From NCBI GenBank assembly GCA_021845595.1, contig JAJZVV010000012.1:1-64000 (forward strand): a DNA stretch of 64,000 nucleotides, given 5' to 3'. Below the pieces are notes generated by a model, which worked only from the letters and a program-made list of their open reading frames with translations, was not told the DNA's origin and did not search any database. This document shows positions 28,023 through 36,035 of this stretch, piece by piece. The stretch is from Pseudomonadota bacterium (lineage in GTDB: Bacteria > Pseudomonadota > Alphaproteobacteria > Acetobacterales > Acetobacteraceae). The first letter of the stretch is position 1. Each line of letters begins with the position of its first letter. A program made the translations under genes and the position numbers.

Positions 28023-29654
28023 ATGGGCCAGGGAGCGGTTTTTTCACGTGGGTTTGTATCGCTGTTTGTGTCAGCGACAGACCAGGAACTCAAGCCGATT
28101 GATCGGGCGCTACGCGGCTGCGACGATGCCTATGGCAGCGATGAGGTGGTTCTCCATTGCGCCGAGCGGTTATCGGAATGCGCCGCTCGCATCGGCATGG
28201 CCGCGGAGAAGATTGGCCGCGAACAGGGAGAAACTGTTGGCTGCGACGATCCGCAGTCCGGCCTCGCGGCAGGTGCGCTGTTGCGGGCCGGGGCCAGCCT
28301 TCCGCGGCGGACGACATTGATCGAACTCGAACAGCGTGTGGTCGAGGCATTGGGCGGCAAGGAACGCCTGGAGCCTGCGCAGCAATTGGCCGTCGCCGTG
28401 GCACGATTGCGCCGGACTCGTCTCGAACGTGCGGCCTATTGGGGCTTGGACGTGCCAGTCAAAAGAGTGGAGATACCAATGAATGAGGGCGAGGATAGCG
28501 GATCATTTTACAATATCTTCAAAATTGTTATGGAGAAAATTGGCCAACATATGCCATTAGAGCTTTTTGAACAAGAGCTTGCAAAAGGCAAAAAGCTTAT
28601 GGGCAAGGTCAATATTCTGATCGCCGGACAGACTGGCGTCGGCAAGAGTTCGCTCATTAACGCGATTTTCGGCGAGGACATTGCAAAGGTCGGCGTCGGC
28701 CGGCCCGTGACCACGAACATCGAATGGTTCAGTCCGCCCGATCTTCCCGTTCAGCTATGCGATACGCGGGGCCTGGAGCTGAAGGAATTCGCCGAGACGC
28801 TCGCCGCACTGGAAAAGGAAATCGCGGTGCGCTCGGAGAAGGGAGATCCGGCGGAGCGGGTCCATATCCTCTGGCTGTGCATTTCCGGACGGCAGACCCG
28901 GGTGCAGCAGGGCGCCGAAGGCGCGGTGCTCGACCTCTGCAGCAAATACGGCATTCCGGGCGTCGTGGTCATTACTCAATCCACGGATCGCATGAGCGAA
29001 AGGGTGGAAGCGGAAGCCAAAGCGATCTTGCCGAGCGCAAAGGCTTTTGTACGGGTATTGGCGCAGCGCTGGGACGACAGCGATCCGCCCGTACCACCGC
29101 ATGGTCTCCAGACGCTCGTGGAGGTCACGAGTGCACTGATCCCAGAGGCGGTGCGGAACGCGTTCATTTCGGCGCAGCTCATCGATCTCGAAAAAAAGAG
29201 AAAGCAAGCCTTCGGCATTGCGCAGACAGGCGGGATTTCGGCTGCGGCTGGCGCGGCAACACCCGTTCCGGGCGCATCAGAAGCCTTAGTCTTTACCGCC
29301 ATCGTGGCCATGGTCGTGCGCATTGCCTTGGCGATGGGCGTGCCCGTGAGTCGCGACAACCTTACGCCGCTCGTGTCCGCGATGATCGCCTCTTTGCTGA
29401 CGGCGCTCGTCATCCGCCTTGGCGCCGGCGAAGGCCTCAAATTCCTCCTGGGGCCCGGCAGTGTAGCCGGCGGGCTCATCAACGCTGGCATAGCTGGTGC
29501 CGCCGCCTACGGGCTCGGGTGCGCGTTCATCGAGTACCTGACCCAGTTCCTCATCGAACACCACCGGATGCCCACGGGCGACGAGCTGAGCGCCGGGTTC
29601 CCCGAGTTCTGGAAGAACAGGCCGGACAAAACCAGGGATCTGCCCGGAACCTGA
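28023..29654 (+). CDS. GTPase-DUF697 membrane-associated protein
   Basis: 543 residues from the ATG at 28023. The G domain has P-loop GQTGVGKSS (residues 202-210), a GRPVTTNIEW switch I, G3 as DTRG and a G4-like ITQSTD, in which TQ replaces the usual TK/NK. The C-terminal 150 residues are a DUF697-type segment: TPVPGASEALVFTAIVAMV, then GPGSVAGGLINAGIAGAAAYGLG and IEYLTQF, likely membrane-inserting hairpins. An ATG at 28479 with GGAG six bases upstream would give a 391-residue protein starting just before the G domain, so the helical N-terminal part may be untranslated or a separate feature. Related GTPase-DUF697 proteins are uncharacterised. Confidence 0.75.
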   Translation: MGQGAVFSRGFVSLFVSATDQELKPIDRALRGCDDAYGSDEVVLHCAERLSECAARIGMAAEKIGREQGETVGCDDPQSGLAAGALLRAGASLPRRTTLIELEQRVVEALGGKERLEPAQQLAVAVARLRRTRLERAAYWGLDVPVKRVEIPMNEGEDSGSFYNIFKIVMEKIGQHMPLELFEQELAKGKKLMGKVNILIAGQTGVGKSSLINAIFGEDIAKVGVGRPVTTNIEWFSPPDLPVQLCDTRGLELKEFAETLAALEKEIAVRSEKGDPAERVHILWLCISGRQTRVQQGAEGAVLDLCSKYGIPGVVVITQSTDRMSERVEAEAKAILPSAKAFVRVLAQRWDDSDPPVPPHGLQTLVEVTSALIPEAVRNAFISAQLIDLEKKRKQAFGIAQTGGISAAAGAATPVPGASEALVFTAIVAMVVRIALAMGVPVSRDNLTPLVSAMIASLLTALVIRLGAGEGLKFLLGPGSVAGGLINAGIAGAAAYGLGCAFIEYLTQFLIEHHRMPTGDELSAGFPEFWKNRPDKTRDLPGT

Positions 29655-29665
29655 GCGCGGCGGCG

Positions 29666-32068
29666 TCACCTCGTCCAGCGTGCCCAGGCGGGGTGCGTGT
29701 CGAGCGCCAGCAGATCCAGCACGGTCGCGCCGGTGGGCGGGGGCAGGGTGATTTCTCCGGCGCCGTCGGTCCAGCGCCAGCGCGCGCCGTCCGGGCCCTC
29801 GGGCGGATGGAAGCCGGCGCCGAAGGCGGGGCTTTCGAGCGGCACGATCCTCCCGTTGGCCACGACTCCGCCGAGGCGCGTGCCGAGCCGGCGTTGGTCG
29901 GCGCTCTCCGGATCCAGTTCCGCCGGAACCCCGCTCTGCGAGTGGATGCGGACATGGCGCGCGGCGGCCGGCAGCACGAACCGGTGCAGACGCCCGCGCA
30001 CGGAGGCAGCGCGCAGGACGCGTCCGCCGGCCTCGAGGCGGAGTTCATCGTCGCGGCAGAGGCGAAAGCCGAGCGCCGTCGCCCGCGTCAATAAGCGCTG
30101 CCGCGCCGCGCGCAGCATCGGCCCTCCGGTGCAGAGCGGCGCGCAGGCCAGTTGCCAGCCGCGCCGGGGGCCGCGCGTGCCCACCCCGTGCGCGAAGGCA
30201 GCGCGATTGCCGTCGTCGAGATAGCTCTCGACCTCGAGCCCGGCTGCGAGCAGCACCGCGTGCGCCGCCAGCTCAATATGGAAATAATCCACAAAATCGG
30301 CTTCTTCCTGGACGATGCTGGCGCCGTTCAGAAGATGTTTCACGGGCACGAGGCAAGCGCTGTCGCCGGTCTCGCCAGGCCCGAACCAGACCGCATGGTC
30401 CGGCGAGAGGCGGATGTCGCGGTGCGGCCGGCCGGGGCCGAAGGCGTGCGCGCGCACCCGCACCGGCCAGACCTGACGCGGCCGGCGGTGGTGCCGGCAA
30501 TCGACGCGGACCTGCCCGATCCAGGTCACTGGCGCCGTCGCCCCGCTGGCCAGGCGCATCACCGCGCCCGGTCGCAGAGCCTCCACCGGCATCTCGCCAA
30601 TGAGTGTCGCCAGCGGCGTGCCGGCGGCGAAGCAGGGCGGGTCGATCGCCGTGACGTCGAGGAGCAGCCCGCCGGGCGCGAGCTGCAGCGCGCCCGGGGT
30701 GTAGATGACGGTTCCGTTCTCCACCGTGCCGCCAACTGCGAGCGCGGCCAGCGCCTGGCCGTGACCGATACTGAGCGTGCCACCCTGGAGATCGAGGACG
30801 CCGCCCGCGGACCCGCCGGGCATGCCGGCGCCGCCGAGCAGGGCGGGCAGCAGCGCCAGCGTGCCGCCGGCGACGGAGCCGAGCCCGGCGAGCGTGACGG
30901 TGCCGGCGACGGCGAGCGTGCCGGTCTGGCCGAGCGTGATCGTCCCCTCGTTGGTCACCGCGCTACCGGGGGCGGACGCCACCAGTGTGAGGCGGTCGCC
31001 GGCGCCGAGCGCGATGCCGCCGCGATTGTCGATCGTCTGCGCGGCGATCGAGGCCGCGGCGTCGGGGGCGAGGACGAGGGTGCCGGCATTGACGAAATCC
31101 CCGGCGCCGATGGCGAGGCTACCGGCGGCGATGTCGATACGCCCGCCGGCCTGCAGCACGCCGCCCGAGAGCGACGCCGCCCCGGCACGCGCCGTCAACG
31201 TCAGCCCGCTGCCGAGCCCGAGCGTCTGGCCGGCGGCCCCGGCGAGGCTGCCGCCGTCGCCGAGGGTGATGGCGAGGCCGTCGAGCGTCTCGCTGTCGAG
31301 CACCGTCAGCGTTGCCGCCGCGCCGGTGATGGCGATGCTGCCGCCAAGCACCGTCAGGCCGCGCTCGATGGCGAGGGCGCCGCCGAGGCTGGCGAGATCG
31401 AGCGTGCCGTCGATGGTCATCGCGTCGAAAGTGCCGCCCTGGACGGTGACGGCGCCCGGCACGGCCGCGATCGTGCCGTCACGCAGTGCACCGGTGAGGC
31501 TGAGCGCGCCGATCGTCTGCCCGACCGCGAGGCTGCCGCCGCCGAGATCGAGCGCGCCGGAGACGTCGATCGCCCCCGGCCCGGTGATGGCGCCGAGCGC
31601 GGCGAGGCTCTCGCTGCCGGTGAGCGACAGCGTGCCGGCGATGTCGATCGCGCCGGTGGACACGAAATTGCCGCCGATGGCGAGGTCGCCGGTGACGTCG
31701 ATTTGCCCGCCGTTGTGCACGCTGCCAAGCAGCGCGTTCCCGGTGCCAGCGGCGACGAGCGTGAGGCCGGCACCGAGACTGAGCGTGCCGGCGCTGGAGG
31801 CCAGCGTCGCCGCGCCGGCCAGCGTGATGCTGCCATCATCGAGCGTGGTGTCGCCGGACGCGGCGATGACGGCAATCTCGGCCACGACCGCGCCGATGGG
31901 GGCGATGTCGGCCCCGGCGGGGAGCGTCAGCGTGGCCCAGCTGTCGATCGTGTAGGGCACGAGTCCCGGGCCGGACAGCACGGTTTCGCTACCGATGATG
32001 TCGGTCTGTCCGCCGGGCTGGGACGCGAGGGAACTGGCTGACACCGCCGCCTCGGGCACGAAAACCAC
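29666..32068 (-). CDS. Beta-repeat protein with C-terminal Hint domain
   Basis: 800 residues. The first 478 are repetitive, Gly/Ala/Leu/Thr-rich with no cysteine-rich or charged segments (ITLAGAATLASSAGTLSLG, LDLGGGSLAVGQTIG and similar), as in beta-helix adhesins. A Hint domain starts at Cys479 (CFAAGTPLATLIGEMPVEAL) and includes RLSPDHAVWFG and VPVKHLLNGASIVQ, the Hint_2 (hedgehog/intein-like) pattern. A further 150 residues follow. Hint domains of this kind are thought to self-process surface proteins. No clear signal peptide is seen; the start is a GTG at 32066-32068, with another GTG three codons in. It ends 11 bp from the convergent GTPase gene. Confidence 0.75.
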   Translation of the reverse strand: MVFVPEAAVSASSLASQPGGQTDIIGSETVLSGPGLVPYTIDSWATLTLPAGADIAPIGAVVAEIAVIAASGDTTLDDGSITLAGAATLASSAGTLSLGAGLTLVAAGTGNALLGSVHNGGQIDVTGDLAIGGNFVSTGAIDIAGTLSLTGSESLAALGAITGPGAIDVSGALDLGGGSLAVGQTIGALSLTGALRDGTIAAVPGAVTVQGGTFDAMTIDGTLDLASLGGALAIERGLTVLGGSIAITGAAATLTVLDSETLDGLAITLGDGGSLAGAAGQTLGLGSGLTLTARAGAASLSGGVLQAGGRIDIAAGSLAIGAGDFVNAGTLVLAPDAAASIAAQTIDNRGGIALGAGDRLTLVASAPGSAVTNEGTITLGQTGTLAVAGTVTLAGLGSVAGGTLALLPALLGGAGMPGGSAGGVLDLQGGTLSIGHGQALAALAVGGTVENGTVIYTPGALQLAPGGLLLDVTAIDPPCFAAGTPLATLIGEMPVEALRPGAVMRLASGATAPVTWIGQVRVDCRHHRRPRQVWPVRVRAHAFGPGRPHRDIRLSPDHAVWFGPGETGDSACLVPVKHLLNGASIVQEEADFVDYFHIELAAHAVLLAAGLEVESYLDDGNRAAFAHGVGTRGPRRGWQLACAPLCTGGPMLRAARQRLLTRATALGFRLCRDDELRLEAGGRVLRAASVRGRLHRFVLPAAARHVRIHSQSGVPAELDPESADQRRLGTRLGGVVANGRIVPLESPAFGAGFHPPEGPDGARWRWTDGAGEITLPPPTGATVLDLLALDTHPAWARWTR

Positions 32069-32163
32069 AAAAACGCATCAACGTCTCATCAAGTGAATAT
32101 GCCAGACCGCCGCCCGGATTGACAGAGGCTTTCGCTCCGCCGGCCCGATGCGCGGACACATCT

Positions 32164-32183
32164 CGTTCACCATTGGGGGCGTA
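32164..32183 (+). promoter_or_regulatory. Duplicated upstream element, copy A
   Basis: CGTTCACCATTGGGGGCGTA ends 37 bases before the ATG of the first tandem paralogue. The second paralogue has an 18/20 match at the identical distance. A TTGACA (32119-32124) lies farther upstream without a good -10. It is probably an operator or promoter element retained through duplication. Confidence 0.45.
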
Positions 32184-32220
32184 TCCAGGATTTCGGTAGG
32201 GAAACAGGAGCGAGGCCGCG

Positions 32221-33279
32221 ATGGCGGGTGGCTGGCTGGTCGGCGGGTTGGTCCGCAGTGTTCTGACCCGGCGCAAGGCGCGCAGCGCGGCGGTGCCATT
32301 CGAATCCGGACCGCTGCGCATGGCGCGTGTCGCCGAGGATGAGCGTCACGGCATGGTGGCCGTGTTGCGGGATTTCGCCGGCAGTTGCGCACGCTTCACC
32401 GTACCCTGGGCCGATCTGCCCGACACCGTGCCGATGAGCGAGCGTGACGCCGTACTGCACAAGGTGGTGAACGAGACGAAGGCGGTGACGCCGGCGGCGA
32501 TGCGCGCGGCGGTCGCGCAGGTCGCGCTCGCCGGCCTGTTCGGCCCGGAGGCCAAGGCGCAGGCGGCAGCGGAGGCGCAGAGCGATGGGCAGCGGGAACG
32601 CGAACTGCACGCCGTGCTGATCTTCCACCTGCTGGATGCCAGCCAGACGGACGTGCGGGCGCTGGTCGAGACCCCGTCGGGGCGCCACGCCAAGACGGCG
32701 GTGAACGATGCGGCCAGCGCCCTTGGCATTCGGCGCAGCGACATTTTCGTGCGCACCGGGGAATTGGCGAAGCGCCTTCTGCCGGTTGGCTTCGCTGCTG
32801 GCACGGGCCCGCTCGCCGCGGGCTGGCTGCGCGTTGTGCATCGCGAGGTCGCCGAGCTGAACCAGCGCCTGAACACAAGGCTCGCCGATGCGGATGCCGA
32901 GCTGGTGCCTGACCTGCGTGCCGCGATGGAAGTCAGCGCCGCCACGGTGCGCGCCTCTGCCCACCTGCTCGGGCTCATCGACGGCGCCGTCCTCGGGATC
33001 GGCGCGACGGTGCGGCAATGGGAGACGGCGCAGCCCGCGCTCACCCACATGATCGACAAGCTCTCCGACATTCTCGACGAATGGGGCGGTCTGATCCCGG
33101 AGGCGCAGGACGCGCTGCGCGCCCCGGCCGGGGAACTCGCGCCCCGGCTGCGCCGCCTGCGCGCGCTGCTCCCCGCGCCGCCAGCGGCCGCGGGAGAGGC
33201 GGACGCCAGCGGCGCCGTCTCGACGGAACTCGGCGAGCGGCTGCACGGCATCTGGTCGAACCTGAACAAGGACGCCTGA
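32221..33279 (+). CDS. Uncharacterised protein, tandem paralogue A
   Basis: 352 residues, soluble, mostly alpha-helical by composition, with no signal peptide and no recognisable nucleotide motif. Conserved blocks shared with its neighbour include RSAAVPFE, AEDERHG, LRDFAG, CAR, VPWADLP, AVTPAAM, ELHAVLIFH, RRSDIF/RRSEIY, LPVGFAA, GWLR, VLDEW/ILDEW, GLIPEA and RLRRLRALLP. About two thirds of the first 67 positions match the next gene. ACAGGAG lies 10 bases before the ATG. I do not recognise a family. Its frame is intact, and duplication with retention argues for selected function. Confidence 0.8.
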   Translation: MAGGWLVGGLVRSVLTRRKARSAAVPFESGPLRMARVAEDERHGMVAVLRDFAGSCARFTVPWADLPDTVPMSERDAVLHKVVNETKAVTPAAMRAAVAQVALAGLFGPEAKAQAAAEAQSDGQRERELHAVLIFHLLDASQTDVRALVETPSGRHAKTAVNDAASALGIRRSDIFVRTGELAKRLLPVGFAAGTGPLAAGWLRVVHREVAELNQRLNTRLADADAELVPDLRAAMEVSAATVRASAHLLGLIDGAVLGIGATVRQWETAQPALTHMIDKLSDILDEWGGLIPEAQDALRAPAGELAPRLRRLRALLPAPPAAAGEADASGAVSTELGERLHGIWSNLNKDA

Positions 33280-33335
33280 AAAGCGACGCCTGAAGCGGGG
33301 CAAGCGCGGCTTGGGTGAGGGCGCGAATCATGTCC

Positions 33336-33355
33336 CGTTCATCATTGGCGGCGTA
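33336..33355 (+). promoter_or_regulatory. Duplicated upstream element, copy B
   Basis: CGTTCATCATTGGCGGCGTA matches copy A at 18 of 20 positions and also ends exactly 37 bases before the start codon, so element and spacing were both conserved after duplication. Confidence 0.45.
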
Positions 33356-33392
33356 GGGTCGGGTCGAGCTTAACGGTCGGAGCAGGGCCACG

Positions 33393-34544
33393 ATGGTCGG
33401 CAGCTGGCGGGTCGGAGGCATCGTCGGCAGCATGCTTCGCCGGCGCGAGCCGCGGAGCGCGGCGGTTCCGTTCGAGCACGAGGTTCTGCGCCTGGCCCGC
33501 GCGGCGGAGGATGAGCGTCACGGGCTGGTGGCGATCCTGCGCGACTTCGCCGGCAATTGCGCCCGCTACCTGGTGCCCTGGGCGGATCTGCCCAAGATGG
33601 TCCGGTTTGGCCCGGGCGACGCCGCGCTCCATGGCGCGGTGGAGGAAGCGCAGGCGGTGACGCCGGCAGCGATGATGGCGGTGGTGCACAAGGTGGCGCT
33701 GTCCGGCGCGCTGGGTGCCGCGGCCAAGGCCGGCGCGCGCGCGACCGAACAAGCGGAAGGCAAGCGCGAGCGGGATCTTCACGCCGTCCTGATTTTCCAT
33801 GCCCTGAGGGCGAGCCGGGCCGATCTCGGCGGGCTGCTGGCCGCGACCGCCCGCGGGGCTCCCGGGCTCGACTCGTCCCTGCGGCGCGACGCCCAGGTTG
33901 CGGTCCGCACCGCCGCCGCCGCGCTCGGGCTGCGGCGCAGCGAAATCTACGACCGCACCGCCGCGCTCAGCCACGGCGTGCTGCCGGTCGGGTTCGCCGC
34001 CACCGACGGGCCGATCGCGCGCGGCTGGCTGCGCACGCTGCAGCACGAGGTCACCGGGCTGCATCGGCACATGCGGGACCGGCTCGCCGAGATGCCCACG
34101 GATCTGGCCACCGACCTGCGGGTCGCCGCCGAGATCAGCCAGATGACGCTCGAGGCCACCGCGCCGATGTTCGGCGCGGTCGATCGGGCCGTGCTCAACA
34201 TCGGTGCGACCATGCGCGACTGGGACAAGGCGCAGCCCACGCTGGCCGGCACGGTCGACACGCTGTCGAGCGTGCTCGACGAATGGGCGGGGCTGATCCC
34301 GGAGGCGCGGGCGACGCTGCGCGCGCCGATCGGCGAAATGGGGCCGCGCCTCCGCCGGCTGCGCGCCTTGCTGCCGCCGGGCGCGCTCGTCGCCGGAGCC
34401 GGCGGGCTCGGCGAGGCGCCGCGGCGGGAGATGGCCCTGGTCGGCGGCGGTTCGCGCGGCGGCGATGTCCGGCGCGACGAAGCGGTCGGGGCGACTGTCG
34501 CCGAACAGCTCGGCACCATCTGGCGCGCGCTCGACGGCGGCTGA
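33393..34544 (+). CDS. Uncharacterised protein, tandem paralogue B
   Basis: 383 residues, a paralogue of the gene at 32221-33279 along its whole length, with a longer Gly/Arg-rich linker (GGGSRGGDVRRDEA) before the conserved C-terminus (ELGERLHGIW in A, VAEQLGTIWRAL in B). It is helical and soluble, with no catalytic motif seen. GGAGCAGGG precedes the ATG. 113 bp separate it from paralogue A, and that gap contains its own copy of the upstream element, so it can probably be transcribed independently. Confidence 0.8.
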   Translation: MVGSWRVGGIVGSMLRRREPRSAAVPFEHEVLRLARAAEDERHGLVAILRDFAGNCARYLVPWADLPKMVRFGPGDAALHGAVEEAQAVTPAAMMAVVHKVALSGALGAAAKAGARATEQAEGKRERDLHAVLIFHALRASRADLGGLLAATARGAPGLDSSLRRDAQVAVRTAAAALGLRRSEIYDRTAALSHGVLPVGFAATDGPIARGWLRTLQHEVTGLHRHMRDRLAEMPTDLATDLRVAAEISQMTLEATAPMFGAVDRAVLNIGATMRDWDKAQPTLAGTVDTLSSVLDEWAGLIPEARATLRAPIGEMGPRLRRLRALLPPGALVAGAGGLGEAPRREMALVGGGSRGGDVRRDEAVGATVAEQLGTIWRALDGG

Positions 34545-34613
34545 GCCCGCCGCACCCTTCCGGCGGCGCGGTCCTTGGGCGATATAGGCCCAGCCGAGCA
34601 AGGAGCCCGAGGT

Positions 34614-36017
34614 TTGAGCACCGCGACGACGACGACGCCCGCCGACGCCGAGGCTGCCCGCGCGCAGGCGCTGCGCGAGCTGATTCTCCGCGCCGAGCAG
34701 GCGATGGTTGCCAAGCGCTTCAACGAGGCGGCCGGCATCTGCCAGGATGTGCTGGAAGCGACGCCGGACCATCCCCCGGCGCTGGCGCTGCTCGGCGGCA
34801 TCATCGGCCATCGCGGCGACGTCACGCGCGGCGTGGCCATGCTCGAGCGCGCCATCGGGCGCGATCGCTCGGTGGCGGCCTGGTTCAGCAATCTCAGCGG
34901 CCTCTACCGCATGCAGTACCGGCTCGAGGAGGCAACGGCGGCGGCGCGCGAGGCGGTGCGGCTGCAGCCGCAGGCGCCGCGCTTCCTGGTCAATCTCGGC
35001 AAGTCGCTGATCGATCAGGGCGAGCGCGACGAGGCGCTGACCGCCTTCCTGATGGCGCTGGCACGCGAGCCGGCCAATGCGGAGGCGCACCTGGCGATCG
35101 GCCAGATTCTGCTCGCGCGCGGCGAGTGGCGGCCTGGTTGGCTCGAATATGAATGGCGCAACCAGCTCGAACAGGCCAAGGGCATGCTGCCGCCGATGAC
35201 GGCGCCGGCCTGGAACGGCATGCGGCTGCCGGCTGGGCGCATCCTGCTCGTCGGCGATCAGGGTTACGGCGATACCATCCAGTTCTGCCGCTTCATCCCC
35301 GCCGTCGCCGAGCGCTGCCAGGAGGTCGTGCTCGGCTGCAGCCCCGATCTCGCCCCGCTGCTCGCCAAGCTGCCGGGCGTGGCGCAGTGCCATAGCCGCT
35401 GGAACGAGATCCCGCCACACGCGGTGCATTGCCTGCTCTCCAGCCTGCCGCATCTGCTCGAGATCACCGAGGCGACCATCCCTGCGCGCGTGCCCTATCT
35501 CGCCGCCGATGCCGGTGATGTCGCGCTGTGGCAGGCGCGGCTCGCCGGCCAGCGGGGGCCGCGCGTCGGCATCGCCTGGGCCGGTCGCCCGACCCATCCC
35601 AACGACCGGCGGCGCTCGCTCGCCCTCGCCGACCTCGCCGCCATCGGGCAGATTCCCGACCTCACGTTCGTGTCGCTGCAGAAAATCGTTCCTGACCGGG
35701 ACAAGCCGGCGCTGGCCGGGATTCTCCCCGGCCTCGTCGACCACACCGATCTGCTCACGGATTTCGCGCAGACGGCGGCGCTGATCGCCAATCTCGATCT
35801 GGTGGTGACGGTGGATACGGCCGTCGCCCATCTCGCCGGCGCGCTCGGCAAGACGGTCTGGGTGATGCTCGCCGACCCGGCGGACTGGCGCTGGATGCTC
35901 GGGCGGACCGACACGGCCTGGTATCCGACGATGCGCTTTTTCCGTCAGCCCCGCCCCGGCGACTGGGCCAGCGTGGCCGACGCGGTGGCCAGGGCGCTGG
36001 CCGCGCTGCCGCGCTGA
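34614..36017 (+). CDS. TPR protein with C-terminal glycosyltransferase-9/ADP-heptose-like domain
   Basis: 467 residues. Residues 20-170 hold four or five TPR units (ALREL..AEQAMVAKRFNEAAGICQDVL, FLVNLGKSLIDQGERDEALTAFL). The C-terminal half has a GT-B-like domain: LVGDQGYGDTIQFCRFIP, PRVGIAWAGRPTHPNDRRRSL and VVTVDTAVAHLAGALGKTVWVML, the arrangement common in TPR/glycosyltransferase fusions. The start is a TTG (34614-34616) with AGGAG eight bases upstream; no earlier ATG fits. The target is unknown; protein or surface-glycan glycosylation is plausible beside the Hint protein and the sugar genes that follow. Confidence 0.8.
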   Translation: MSTATTTTPADAEAARAQALRELILRAEQAMVAKRFNEAAGICQDVLEATPDHPPALALLGGIIGHRGDVTRGVAMLERAIGRDRSVAAWFSNLSGLYRMQYRLEEATAAAREAVRLQPQAPRFLVNLGKSLIDQGERDEALTAFLMALAREPANAEAHLAIGQILLARGEWRPGWLEYEWRNQLEQAKGMLPPMTAPAWNGMRLPAGRILLVGDQGYGDTIQFCRFIPAVAERCQEVVLGCSPDLAPLLAKLPGVAQCHSRWNEIPPHAVHCLLSSLPHLLEITEATIPARVPYLAADAGDVALWQARLAGQRGPRVGIAWAGRPTHPNDRRRSLALADLAAIGQIPDLTFVSLQKIVPDRDKPALAGILPGLVDHTDLLTDFAQTAALIANLDLVVTVDTAVAHLAGALGKTVWVMLADPADWRWMLGRTDTAWYPTMRFFRQPRPGDWASVADAVARALAALPR

Positions 36018-36035
36018 GGCTTGCGTGCGTCCGGG

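Noticed and set aside
30152-32041. Long frame antisense to the Hint gene
   Set aside because: It reads as Arg/Ala/Glu-rich low complexity and mirrors the repeats of the real gene on the minus strand.
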